Shown here piece after piece: positions 1 through 5,756 of a DNA stretch of 6,009 nt. Each line of letters begins with the position of its first letter. Position 1 is the stretch's first letter. The translations under genes and the position numbers were made by a program. The notes beneath the pieces are model-generated. The model was given only the letters and a program-made list of their open reading frames with translations, was not told where the DNA came from and did not search any database. This stretch comes from Lachnospiraceae bacterium UBA7480 (GTDB taxonomy: Bacteria > Bacillota > Clostridia > Lachnospirales > Lachnospiraceae), in NCBI GenBank assembly GCA_002479655.1, contig DLOQ01000031.1, positions 13,880-19,888 of the forward strand. The letters are read 5' to 3'.

Positions 1-200
1 TGCTGAAAGAAACCAGCGTATTTTCAACCATCAGCCTGATGGATCTGATGTTTACTGCAAAAGACCTTATCGGAATGTATGCGAAAACCATCGAATGTTT
101 AACTTTGCTGGTACTATTTTATCTGATTATGCTGCTGCCTGTGTCCATATTAGGCAGCTTTGTGGAAAGGAGGCTGCGCCATGCAGAGTTTGGGAATTGA
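1..200 (+). CDS. Polar amino-acid ABC transporter permease, 3' end (partial)
   Basis: This is the last 65 codons of a gene that begins before the window; the reading frame starts at base 3 and stops with TGA at 198-200. The fragment begins with a KETSVFSTISLMDLM stretch, which resembles the segment just after the EAA loop in HisM/GlnP-type permeases. It then has one clear membrane helix (TLLVLFYLIMLLPVSIL, around fragment residues 34-50) and a basic tail (ERRLRH), as expected for the C-terminus of an inner-membrane amino-acid permease. Its last 20 bases overlap the next permease gene in another frame, so the two are probably translationally coupled and form the two halves of a heterodimeric channel. 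Substrate is not visible. The fragment is short, so the family call leans on context. Confidence 0.8.
   Translation, partial: LKETSVFSTISLMDLMFTAKDLIGMYAKTIECLTLLVLFYLIMLLPVSILGSFVERRLRHAEFGN
166..173 (+). promoter_or_regulatory. Ribosome binding site deciding the start of the second permease
   Basis: AAAGGAGG lies 7 bases before the ATG at 181. It favours that ATG over the in-frame TTG at 160, which would place the site inside the gene. The site is inside the end of the upstream permease gene. Confidence 0.8.
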
Positions 201-855
201 CGTTCTTTTCAAAGGAACGAACTTTCTGAGGCTGCTGGAAGGCCTCTGGGTCGCTGTCCGGATCAGTCTGATCTCTGTTGCCATCAGTATTGCACTGGGA
301 CTTGTGATGGGAATGTTAATGACATCAAAAAACAGGATCCTGAAAATGATATTACGTCTTTATTTGGAAATCGTCCGGATCATGCCGCAGATGGTACTTC
401 TGTTTATCGTCTATTTTGGTACAACACGGGTATTTGGCTGGAATCTTTCCGCAGAATACTCCGCCATTATTGTATTTAGTTTTTGGGGGGTCGCTGAAAT
501 GGGGGATCTGGTACGCGGCGCGCTCATCAGCATCCCGAAAATACAATATGAAAGCGCACAGGCATTGGGGATGACGCCGTCCATGACCTATCTATATGTG
601 ATCCTGCCGCAGGCAATCCGGCGACTGATCCCGCTTTCCATCAATCTGATTACAAGAATGATCAAGACAACAAGCCTTGTAATGATGATCGGAATCGTAG
701 AAGTATTAAAAGTTGCGCAGCAGATCATTGAGGCGAATCGAAGATCCTCGCCAAATGCAGTATTTGGTGTGTTTGCAGTTGTTTTTCTGCTATATTTTTT
801 GATCTGCTGGCCGATCAGCAAGCTGGCAGGATATCTTGAGAAAAGGTGGGCGTAG
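181..855 (+). CDS. Polar amino-acid ABC transporter permease (HisM/GlnP-like)
   Basis: This 224-residue integral membrane protein should form part of the translocation pore of an ATP-driven amino-acid importer. Hydrophobic helices are visible at about residues 21-47, 56-79, 93-106 and 192-212. The cytoplasmic EAA loop that docks on the ATPase lies at about 124-151 (ESAQALGM, then ILPQAIRRLIP), followed by the family-typical IKTTSLVMMIG. Length is normal for the family (about 215-240). The start at 181 is chosen from the ribosome binding site. The gene overlaps the upstream permease by 20 bases, and the ATPase gene follows after 2 bases, so the three belong to one operon. Two permeases plus one ATPase fit a heteromeric importer of the polar amino-acid uptake family. 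Substrates in this family include His, Arg, Gln, Glu and cystine. The neighbouring cysteine genes make cystine thinkable, but that is inference only. Confidence 0.9.
   Translation: MQSLGIDVLFKGTNFLRLLEGLWVAVRISLISVAISIALGLVMGMLMTSKNRILKMILRLYLEIVRIMPQMVLLFIVYFGTTRVFGWNLSAEYSAIIVFSFWGVAEMGDLVRGALISIPKIQYESAQALGMTPSMTYLYVILPQAIRRLIPLSINLITRMIKTTSLVMMIGIVEVLKVAQQIIEANRRSSPNAVFGVFAVVFLLYFLICWPISKLAGYLEKRWA
842..849 (+). promoter_or_regulatory. Ribosome binding site deciding the start of the ATPase gene
   Basis: AAAGGTGG lies 8 bases before the ATG at 858 and inside the last codons of the permease gene. It supports ATG 858 as the start rather than the in-frame GTG at 846, which overlaps the site itself. 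Confidence 0.7.
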
Positions 856-857
856 AT

Positions 858-1601
858 ATGGAACAGGCACTTTTGAAAATAAATCATCTTCACAAAACAT
901 ATGGCGATCAGGTGATACTGAAGGATTTTAATCTCGAAGTCAATAAGGGCGAAGTCGTTGTTATTATCGGTCCCTCCGGCTGCGGAAAAAGCACGCTTCT
1001 CCGCTGCATCAATGCATTGGAAGATATTCAGGGCGGCGAAGTTCTGCTGGACAACGAAGCGGTTTTCAAAGAAAAAAAGAACATTTCTAAAATGCGGCAG
1101 AAAATAGGAATGGTTTTCCAGAGTTATGAATTATTTCCCCATAAGACGATACTGGAAAACATTCTTTTAGCGCCGATAAAAGTACAAAAAAGAAACCGCG
1201 CCGAAGCAGAAAAAGAAGCATTGGAGCTTTTGACGAAAGTCGGTCTTGCAGACCGAAGAGACGATTATCCCCGCCAGCTTTCCGGAGGACAGAAACAGCG
1301 TGTTGCCATTGTCCGGGCGCTGTGCATGCATCCGGAGATCCTCCTTCTGGATGAGATCACTGCCGCGCTGGATCCGGAAATGGTACGGGAAGTGCTGGAG
1401 GTTGTCCTTTCCCTTGCTAAGGCAGGCAGTACCATGCTGATCGTAACCCACGAAATGGCATTTGCAAGAGCCATTGCAGACCGTATCCTATTTCTGGATG
1501 ACGGGGAAATCGTAGAGGAAAGCAGCCAGCCCAAAGACTTTTTCAAACAGCCTGTTACGGATCGGGCAAAAGCGTTTCTGAAAACATTTGATTATGAATG
1601 A
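858..1601 (+). CDS. Amino-acid ABC transporter ATP-binding protein (GlnQ/HisP-like)
   Basis: This 247-residue cytoplasmic ATPase should power the importer whose permeases lie just upstream. Nucleotide-binding motifs appear in the expected order: A-loop Tyr15, Walker A GPSGCGKST (38-46), Q-loop MVFQ with Gln88 followed by the amino-acid-transporter-typical LFPH, signature LSGGQ (141-145), Walker B ILLLDE (161-166) with catalytic Glu166, D-loop ALDPE (170-174) and switch His198. Length is standard. An oddity is DEITAALDPE after Walker B, where most homologues have DEPTSALDPE; the catalytic residues are intact, so activity is expected. The start at 858 follows the ribosome binding site at 842-849. 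No solute-binding protein gene follows, and the next gene is convergent, so this is the last gene of the operon. No clear intrinsic terminator is visible in the 21-bp gap after the stop. Confidence 0.93.
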   Translation: MEQALLKINHLHKTYGDQVILKDFNLEVNKGEVVVIIGPSGCGKSTLLRCINALEDIQGGEVLLDNEAVFKEKKNISKMRQKIGMVFQSYELFPHKTILENILLAPIKVQKRNRAEAEKEALELLTKVGLADRRDDYPRQLSGGQKQRVAIVRALCMHPEILLLDEITAALDPEMVREVLEVVLSLAKAGSTMLIVTHEMAFARAIADRILFLDDGEIVEESSQPKDFFKQPVTDRAKAFLKTFDYE

Positions 1602-1622
1602 TCGATCCTTTATGGACGGCTG

Positions 1623-2060
1623 TCAGTAATCCTCTTCCTCTGCTTTTTCCGCAATATCATTTACCGGCTCTTCCAGACCTTCAATCACAATATGGTTTTT
1701 CTGTGCATAATCCCACAGCGCCGCATGAATTGCTTCTTCCGCCAGCAGCGAGCAGTGTACCTTTACAGGCGGAAGTCCGTCTAATGCTTCCATCACCGCC
1801 TTATTTGTAACTGTTAAGGCTTCCTGAACAGTTTTCCCTTTTACCAGTTCCGTAGCCATACTGCTGGTTGCTACTGCCGCACCGCATCCAAATGTCTTGA
1901 ATTTAACATCCCGGATAATTCCCTGTTCATCGATATCAAGATATATCCGCATAATATCACCACATTTTGCATTTCCAACAGTACCTACGCCGCTGGGATT
2001 TTCTATTTCGCCTACATTTCTCGGATGATTAAAATGATCCATTACCTTTTCACTATACAT
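1623..2060 (-). CDS. iscU: NifU/IscU-like Fe-S cluster assembly scaffold
   Basis: This 145-residue cytoplasmic scaffold should receive sulfur from the cysteine desulfurase encoded just upstream and assemble [2Fe-2S]/[4Fe-4S] clusters for transfer to apo-proteins. The family ligands are present: Cys33 in AKCGD with Asp35, Cys59 in FKTFGCGAA, and Cys103 in KVHCSLLAEEAI. The N-terminus (YSEKVMDHFNHPRNVG) is classic. LPPVK at 96-100 matches the motif that in E. coli IscU is bound by the chaperone HscA; no chaperone gene is present here. It is a stand-alone U-type domain with no NifU middle or C-terminal domains, and the acidic tail (EKAEEEDY) is a small extension. The ATG at 2060 is preceded by AAGGAAGG. 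It starts 27 bases after the iscS stop and is the last gene of the minus-strand block, convergent with the ABC ATPase gene 21 bases away. Confidence 0.95.
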   Translation of the reverse strand: MYSEKVMDHFNHPRNVGEIENPSGVGTVGNAKCGDIMRIYLDIDEQGIIRDVKFKTFGCGAAVATSSMATELVKGKTVQEALTVTNKAVMEALDGLPPVKVHCSLLAEEAIHAALWDYAQKNHIVIEGLEEPVNDIAEKAEEEDY

Positions 2061-2087
2061 TCCTTATCCCTTCCTTCTTTTACTATA

Positions 2088-3269
2088 TTATTTCCGGTTC
2101 TTTATATAGTCTTCATATAACGGAGACATGCCCCGCAGCCTCTCCACAATCTTTTTAAGCTCATCCGCCACAAAATCAATCTCCTCTAATGTATTTTCTT
2201 CCGAAAGGCTAATCCTCAGGGATCCATGGGCGATCTCATGCGGAAGCCCAATCGCAAGAAGCACATGGGAAGGATCCAATGAGCCGGAGGTACATGCCGA
2301 ACCACTGGAAGCGCATACTCCCAGCTGATCTAATAAAATCAGCAGAGATTCCCCTTCAATAAAGCGGAAACAGAAGTTCACGTTATTTGGCAGCCTGTCG
2401 GTTCTATGCCCGTTCAGCCTGACATAAGGAATTTCCGATAAAATCCTTTCTATCAGATGATCCCTCAATGTTATCTCCTTTGCAGTTCTTTCCTCCATCT
2501 TTTTTCCGGCAATCTCCACCGCCTTTCCGAAGCCTGCAATTCCCGGTACGTTTAAAGTCCCTGCCCTTCTGTTTCGCTCCTGCGCGCCACCATGGATAAA
2601 AGAACGGATTTTTACCCCTTTCCGGATGTACAGAATCCCGACTCCCTTTGGACCATAAAATTTATGTCCGCTGGCGGAAAGCATGTCTATATTCATGTCA
2701 TCTACATGGATTGGAATGTGTCCATAAGCCTGTACCGCATCTGTATGGAACAATACACCGTTCTCATGGGCGATTTTTCCGATCTCTGCAATCGGTTCTA
2801 TGGTTCCTATCTCATTATTTGCCATCATGACCGATACCAAAATGGTATCCGGACGAATCGCAGCTTTGAGTTCTTCAAGCGATATTTTCCCATCTTCATC
2901 CACATCAAGATAAGTCACTTCATATCCCTGTTTCTCCAGATATTCACAGGTATGCAGGATGGCATGATGCTCTATTTTGCCGGTTATGATATGTTTTCCC
3001 TTAGATGAATAAGCCTCTGCAGCAGCTTTTAATGCCCAGTTATCAGACTCGCTTCCCCCGCCGGTAAAATAGATTTCTTCCACTTTTGCGCCAATTAACT
3101 CAGCCGTCCTCTCTCTTGCAAGGTCAACTGCCTTTTTCCCCTCTCCCGCAAAGCTGTATATCGCAGACGGATTACTGTAAGTCTGCCTGAAAAAGGGAAG
3201 CATTTCATTTAACACTTCTTCGCTTACCTGCGTAGTTGCAGCATTATCCAGATAAATCAATTTCTTCAT
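2088..3269 (-). CDS. iscS: Cysteine desulfurase (IscS/NifS family)
   Basis: This 393-residue PLP enzyme converts L-cysteine to L-alanine and leaves a persulfide on a loop cysteine, which is passed to acceptors. Visible features are the N-terminal YLDNAATT, an EHHA histidine (His101) that stacks on PLP, HTDAVQA with Asp177 and Gln180, the Schiff-base Lys203 in SASGHKFYGPKG, and the active-site loop SSGSACTSGS with Cys326, typical of class I (IscS/NifS) desulfurases with a mobile loop. The ATG at 3269 is chosen because AAGGAG lies 7 bases upstream; an in-frame GTG at 3299 would add ten residues without a comparable site. It sits between mnmA (29-base gap) and iscU (27-base gap), the genes for its two likely sulfur acceptors. 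It may therefore serve both tRNA thiolation, like YrvO beside MnmA in Bacillus, and Fe-S assembly. The nifS name would be equally acceptable. Confidence 0.95.
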   Translation of the reverse strand: MKKLIYLDNAATTQVSEEVLNEMLPFFRQTYSNPSAIYSFAGEGKKAVDLARERTAELIGAKVEEIYFTGGGSESDNWALKAAAEAYSSKGKHIITGKIEHHAILHTCEYLEKQGYEVTYLDVDEDGKISLEELKAAIRPDTILVSVMMANNEIGTIEPIAEIGKIAHENGVLFHTDAVQAYGHIPIHVDDMNIDMLSASGHKFYGPKGVGILYIRKGVKIRSFIHGGAQERNRRAGTLNVPGIAGFGKAVEIAGKKMEERTAKEITLRDHLIERILSEIPYVRLNGHRTDRLPNNVNFCFRFIEGESLLILLDQLGVCASSGSACTSGSLDPSHVLLAIGLPHEIAHGSLRISLSEENTLEEIDFVADELKKIVERLRGMSPLYEDYIKNRK

Positions 3270-3276
3270 AAAGGCG

Positions 3277-3282
3277 CTCCTT
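3277..3282 (-). promoter_or_regulatory. Ribosome binding site deciding the iscS start
   Basis: Read on the minus strand this is AAGGAG, 7 bases before the ATG at 3269. It lies in the short gap after the mnmA stop and sets the desulfurase start at the conserved MKKLIYLDNAATT rather than at the GTG at 3299. Confidence 0.8.
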
Positions 3283-3298
3283 CTTTCTTCTTGTTTCA

Positions 3299-4387
3299 CT
3301 ATTCAACATGATGCAGGATCGTTCCGCCTCCCGCCACCAGACTGCCGTCATACAATACCAGTGCCTGTCCCGGTGCTACCCCTTTCTGTGGCTCTGCAAA
3401 AATACACTCATATAGATCCTCTTCCACCTGCCGCACCGTACAGTACACCCCCTCGTGGTTATAACGTATCTTACCAAGATATGTCTTATGTTCTGAGAAA
3501 TTTGCCTCTGACATATAGTTTATCTGAGAGATATATACCTTTTCAGACAGATTATTTTTCAGACATCCGATTACAACTTCATTCGTTTCCGGTTTAATCC
3601 TGACCACAAATGCCGGATACCCTAGTGCTAAGTTCAATCCTTTACGCTGTCCTACCGTATAATGAATGATCCCCCGGTGTCTGCCCAGCACATGCCCTTG
3701 CATATCCACAAAATTACCCTGCTCGGATTTTACTCCTGTAGCTGTCTCTATATAAGATGCGTAATCACCGTCCGGCACAAAACAAATCTCCATACTATCC
3801 GGTTTATGTGCCACCGGCAGTCCTGCTTCCTCTGCAATTTCCCGCACTCTGTCTTTTTCATATTCCCCAATTGGCATCAGCGTTCTCGCCAGTTGTTTCT
3901 GTGTCAGATTATATAGGGCATAACTCTGATCTTTTCTGGTTGTCACAGATTTTTCGATTGCATAACGTCCGTTGTTCCTACGACGTATTTTTGCATAATG
4001 GCCTGTTGCAATGTAATCCGCTCCGATTTCCATGCTGCGCTTTAACAAGGATTCCCATTTAACATAACGATTGCAGGCAATACAAGGATTGGGCGTGCAT
4101 CCTTTCTGATATTCCTTAATAAAATAGTCAATAACATATCGTTTGAAGTCCTGTTTAAAATTCATAACATAATAGGGAATATCTAGTACCTGTGCAACCC
4201 TTCTGGCGTCTTCCACGGCACTCAATCCACAACATCCGCCTTCTGATTCCCACTCCTGCTGCCCTTCCTGCCAAATCTGCATTGTCACACCGATGACATG
4301 ATACCCCTGCTTCTTTAATAAATAAGCGGCCACTGATGAATCCACCCCACCGGACATGCCTACAACCACGGTCTTCTTCCCGCTCAT
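3299..4387 (-). CDS. mnmA: tRNA-specific 2-thiouridylase MnmA
   Basis: MnmA adenylates and thiolates C2 of wobble uridine 34 in tRNA-Lys, tRNA-Glu and tRNA-Gln, using sulfur relayed from a cysteine desulfurase. The 362-residue product has the PP-loop SGGVDSS (12-18), a TGHYAKI segment (128-134) and TRKDQSYAL (150-158). Its two catalytic cysteines are Cys105 in PNPCIACNRYVK and Cys202 in MEICFVPDGDY, matching Cys102 and Cys199 of the E. coli enzyme. The C-terminal beta-barrel part includes GVAPGQALVLYDG. Extra cysteines occur at 52-53, 97 and 102. The start is uncertain: ATG 4387 gives an N-terminus of family-typical length and has GGAAAGG 13 bases upstream, while in-frame ATG 4399 has that site only 1 base away. 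The gene directly precedes the desulfurase gene, a plausible sulfur donor. No convincing promoter of its own is visible. Confidence 0.95.
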   Translation of the reverse strand: MSGKKTVVVGMSGGVDSSVAAYLLKKQGYHVIGVTMQIWQEGQQEWESEGGCCGLSAVEDARRVAQVLDIPYYVMNFKQDFKRYVIDYFIKEYQKGCTPNPCIACNRYVKWESLLKRSMEIGADYIATGHYAKIRRRNNGRYAIEKSVTTRKDQSYALYNLTQKQLARTLMPIGEYEKDRVREIAEEAGLPVAHKPDSMEICFVPDGDYASYIETATGVKSEQGNFVDMQGHVLGRHRGIIHYTVGQRKGLNLALGYPAFVVRIKPETNEVVIGCLKNNLSEKVYISQINYMSEANFSEHKTYLGKIRYNHEGVYCTVRQVEEDLYECIFAEPQKGVAPGQALVLYDGSLVAGGGTILHHVE

Positions 4388-4426
4388 ATTAATTACCATA
4401 CCTTTCCGTAACCTGCTGACTTTAAT

Positions 4427-4451
4427 GCACTTTAGTGCTATGCCGCAGGCA
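4427..4451 (-). repeat. Two adjacent short palindromes upstream of mnmA
   Basis: GCACT-TT-AGTGC at 4427-4438 and TGCC-GCA-GGCA at 4441-4451 are perfect inverted repeats two bases apart, in the 5' region of mnmA. They could be a protein-binding site or two tiny RNA hairpins in the mnmA leader. The two- and three-base loops make the hairpin reading weak. Function is unknown. Confidence 0.4.
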
Positions 4452-4482
4452 CAATATCTGTAAAACGAATAACAGGAAAGAT

Positions 4483-4518
4483 GAAAAGGCTGTCACGCTT
4501 ACGGATTGCGACAGCCTT
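4483..4518 (-). terminator. Intrinsic terminator after cysK
   Basis: AAGGCTGTC at 4486-4494 and GACAGCCTT at 4510-4518 form a perfect 9-bp stem. Read on the minus strand, the hairpin is followed by a short T-rich run (TTTTC, then ATCTTT). It begins 32 bases after the cysK stop codon. The U tract is short and interrupted, so some read-through into mnmA-iscS-iscU is plausible. On the plus strand no T run follows, so the terminator is directional. Confidence 0.75.
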
Positions 4519-4550
4519 GTATAAAACCAGCGGTTTATTATTCTTTTTGT

Positions 4551-5489
4551 TTAATTACTATTAAACAATGGAGTAGACAAATATCTGTCTCCTGAATCAG
4601 GAAGCAATGCTACGATTGTCTTTCCTTTATTTTCCGGTCTGTTCGCAAGAATCACTGCCGCTTTAAGCGCCGCACCGGAAGAAATTCCCACAAGAATTCC
4701 TTCACTGACTGCAAATGCCTTACCCTCTGCAAATGCATCCTCATTTTCAATTGTAATGATTTCATCATATATTTTCGTGTTAAGAACTTCCGGAACAAAG
4801 CCTGCGCCGATTCCCTGAATCTTATGTGCTCCCGGAGTTCCCTTTGACAAAACGGGACTTCCTGCCGGTTCAACCGCCACGATTTTCACATTCGGATTCT
4901 GCTCCTTTAAGTATTCGCCAACACCTGTAATCGTTCCGCCTGTTCCTACACCGGCAACAAAAATATCAACCTTCCCTTCCGTCTGCTCCCAGATCTCCGG
5001 ACCTGTTGTAGCTTTATGTACTGCCGGATTTGCCGAATTTACAAACTGTCCTAAGATAACAGCTCCGTCTATTTCTTTGGAAAGCTCTTCTGCTTTTGCA
5101 ATTGCTCCCTTCATTCCTTTGGCTCCCTCTGTGAGCACCAGCTCCGCACCATACGCCTTTAAGAGATTTCTTCTCTCAACGCTCATGGTATCCGGCAGGG
5201 TAAGAATCGCCCTGTATCCTTTTGCCGCCGCAACTGCCGCAAGACCGATCCCGGTATTTCCGCTGGTAGGCTCAATGATGGTTGACCCTTCTTTTAAAAG
5301 ACCCTTCTTTTCCGCATCTTCAATCATTGCCAATGCAATACGGTCCTTTACGGAACCTGCCGGATTGAAATACTCCAGCTTTGCAAGGATCGTAGCGTCT
5401 GTTACGCCTGCTTTCTTCGCATATCCATTCAGTTTCAGTATCGGAGTTCCTCCGATCAGCTCCAGTGCGCTTTCTTTGATCTGGCTCAT
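4551..5489 (-). CDS. cysK: Cysteine synthase A (O-acetylserine sulfhydrylase)
   Basis: This 312-residue cytoplasmic PLP enzyme makes L-cysteine from O-acetyl-L-serine and sulfide, the last step of cysteine synthesis. Visible motifs are GGTPILKL (13-20), the PLP lysine Lys48 in NPAGSVKDR, the substrate-binding loop PTSGNTG (74-80), the Q-F segment [11 protein letters not shown] (145-155), the PLP-phosphate glycine loop GVGTGGT (180-186), GISSGAA (268-274), and [13 protein letters not shown] near the C-terminus. It has normal length for CysK and no C-terminal regulatory domain as in cystathionine beta-synthase. The ATG at 5489 has AAAGGAG 9 bases upstream. It has its own strong promoter, with a candidate operator in its short leader, and a terminator follows it. 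The neighbouring desulfurase gene encodes the main consumer of its product. CysM-like activity cannot be excluded from sequence, but the motifs favour CysK. Confidence 0.95.
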   Translation of the reverse strand: MSQIKESALELIGGTPILKLNGYAKKAGVTDATILAKLEYFNPAGSVKDRIALAMIEDAEKKGLLKEGSTIIEPTSGNTGIGLAAVAAAKGYRAILTLPDTMSVERRNLLKAYGAELVLTEGAKGMKGAIAKAEELSKEIDGAVILGQFVNSANPAVHKATTGPEIWEQTEGKVDIFVAGVGTGGTITGVGEYLKEQNPNVKIVAVEPAGSPVLSKGTPGAHKIQGIGAGFVPEVLNTKIYDEIITIENEDAFAEGKAFAVSEGILVGISSGAALKAAVILANRPENKGKTIVALLPDSGDRYLSTPLFNSN

Positions 5490-5498
5490 AATAATTAT

Positions 5499-5505
5499 CT
5501 CCTTT
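5499..5505 (-). promoter_or_regulatory. cysK ribosome binding site
   Basis: AAAGGAG on the minus strand, 9 bases before the ATG at 5489. Confidence 0.8.
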
Positions 5506-5536
5506 AAATAATTGATCCGATATTTTATTCCTATTT

Positions 5537-5557
5537 AACCTATCAGCTATATAGGTT
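5537..5557 (-). promoter_or_regulatory. Candidate operator in the cysK leader
   Basis: AACCTAT (5537-5543) and ATAGGTT (5551-5557) are a perfect inverted repeat with a 7-base spacer. It would lie about +10 to +30 of the cysK transcript, where a bound repressor would block elongation or promoter escape. Its core is CC-N13-GG, the same arm spacing as type-2 sites of IscR. The Rrf2 family, which includes IscR and CymR, commonly controls cysteine and Fe-S genes. The regulator itself is not in the window, so the family assignment is inference. Confidence 0.55.
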
Positions 5558-5573
5558 TTGCTATCTGTTCCTT

Positions 5574-5602
5574 ATTATACGTTTCCCTATTTAACTTGTC
5601 AA
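5574..5602 (-). promoter_or_regulatory. cysK promoter (sigma-A type)
   Basis: On the minus strand, -35 TTGACA (5602-5597) and -10 TATAAT (5579-5574) are separated by exactly 17 bases, a perfect consensus match. The expected transcript start is near 5567, giving a leader of about 78 bases, too short for a T-box. A consensus promoter this strong usually implies a repressor, in line with the palindrome at 5537-5557. Confidence 0.88.
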
Positions 5603-5603
5603 T

Positions 5604-5633
5604 AGATTTTCCTGTATACTAAAGATTTTCCTG
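5604..5633. repeat. Direct repeat AGATTTTCCTG, two copies
   Basis: Identical 11-base copies lie at 5604-5614 and 5623-5633, 19 bases apart start to start. They are directly upstream of the cysK -35 box. Position and spacing of nearly two helical turns suit binding of a regulator on one DNA face, but the copies may be chance in AT-rich DNA. Confidence 0.5.
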
Positions 5634-5645
5634 AAAGATTGCAAA

Positions 5646-5663
5646 TGTGGTGTCTGTGGTGTC
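5646..5663. repeat. Tandem direct repeat TGTGGTGTC, two copies
   Basis: Two perfect, directly abutting 9-base copies (5646-5654 and 5655-5663) lie between the divergent promoters, 33 bases before the -35 box of the rightward promoter. They stand out as GT-rich in AT-rich surroundings. Possible regulator site; function unknown. Confidence 0.5.
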
Positions 5664-5691
5664 ATTACATATTTCTCAAAAAAAACAATTT

Positions 5692-5718
5692 ACCTATTGA
5701 CATAATGGGCAAATAGGT
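5692..5718 (+). promoter_or_regulatory. Candidate operator over the rightward promoter
   Basis: ACCTATT (5692-5698) and AATAGGT (5712-5718) are a perfect inverted repeat enclosing most of the -35 box and part of the spacer. Within it, 5693-5709 fits the pattern CCTAT-N3-C-N3-AT-N-GG, which also fits 5539-5555 in the cysK leader. One repressor could therefore hold both divergent promoters. The regulator is not in the window. Confidence 0.5.
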
Positions 5719-5725
5719 GTAATGT
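5697..5725 (+). promoter_or_regulatory. Rightward promoter for the Cys-rich leader ORF
   Basis: A perfect -35 TTGACA (5697-5702) is followed after 17 bases by TAATGT (5720-5725) as a weak -10. TGTTAT at 5723-5728 is a less well spaced alternative. Transcription would start near 5732, roughly 25 bases before the leader ATG. The -35 is sound; the -10 is imperfect. Confidence 0.6.
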
Positions 5726-5742
5726 TATGGTAATTAGATTAA

Positions 5743-5747
5743 AGGAG
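5743..5747 (+). promoter_or_regulatory. Ribosome binding site of the leader ORF
   Basis: AGGAG within AAAGGAGAGG lies 9 bases before ATG 5757 but only 4 bases before ATG 5752. This decides between two overlapping open frames in favour of the frame with the Cys-Cys-Cys run. Confidence 0.7.
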
Positions 5748-5756
5748 AGGAATGCT

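Noticed and set aside
588..893. 101-codon minus-strand open frame across the permease-ATPase junction
   Set aside because: It is antisense to two clear transporter genes and has no domain or ribosome binding site.
1265..1546. Minus-strand 93-codon open frame rich in Ser and Arg
   Set aside because: It is the reverse shadow of the ATPase signature and Walker B region.
1602..1622. Bidirectional terminator between the convergent ATPase and iscU genes
   Set aside because: The 21-bp gap and flanks contain only a GATCGATC palindrome; no stem with a T run is visible on either strand.
2592..3008. 138-codon plus-strand open frame opposite iscS
   Set aside because: It lies wholly within iscS in the opposite direction, with no ribosome binding site or recognisable protein.
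3269..3299. GTG at 3299 as the iscS start
   Set aside because: AAGGAG is correctly spaced for ATG 3269, and the family N-terminus begins there; the extra ten residues are non-conserved in character.
5077..5511. 144-codon plus-strand open frame opposite cysK
   Set aside because: It is antisense to a complete cysK with all motifs, covers the cysK start region, and its low-complexity Ser/Ala/Pro-rich product looks like a shadow translation.
5490..5567. T-box or S-box riboswitch before cysK
   Set aside because: The leader is only about 78 bases from the predicted start site and contains a palindrome but no specifier-loop or terminator/antiterminator architecture.
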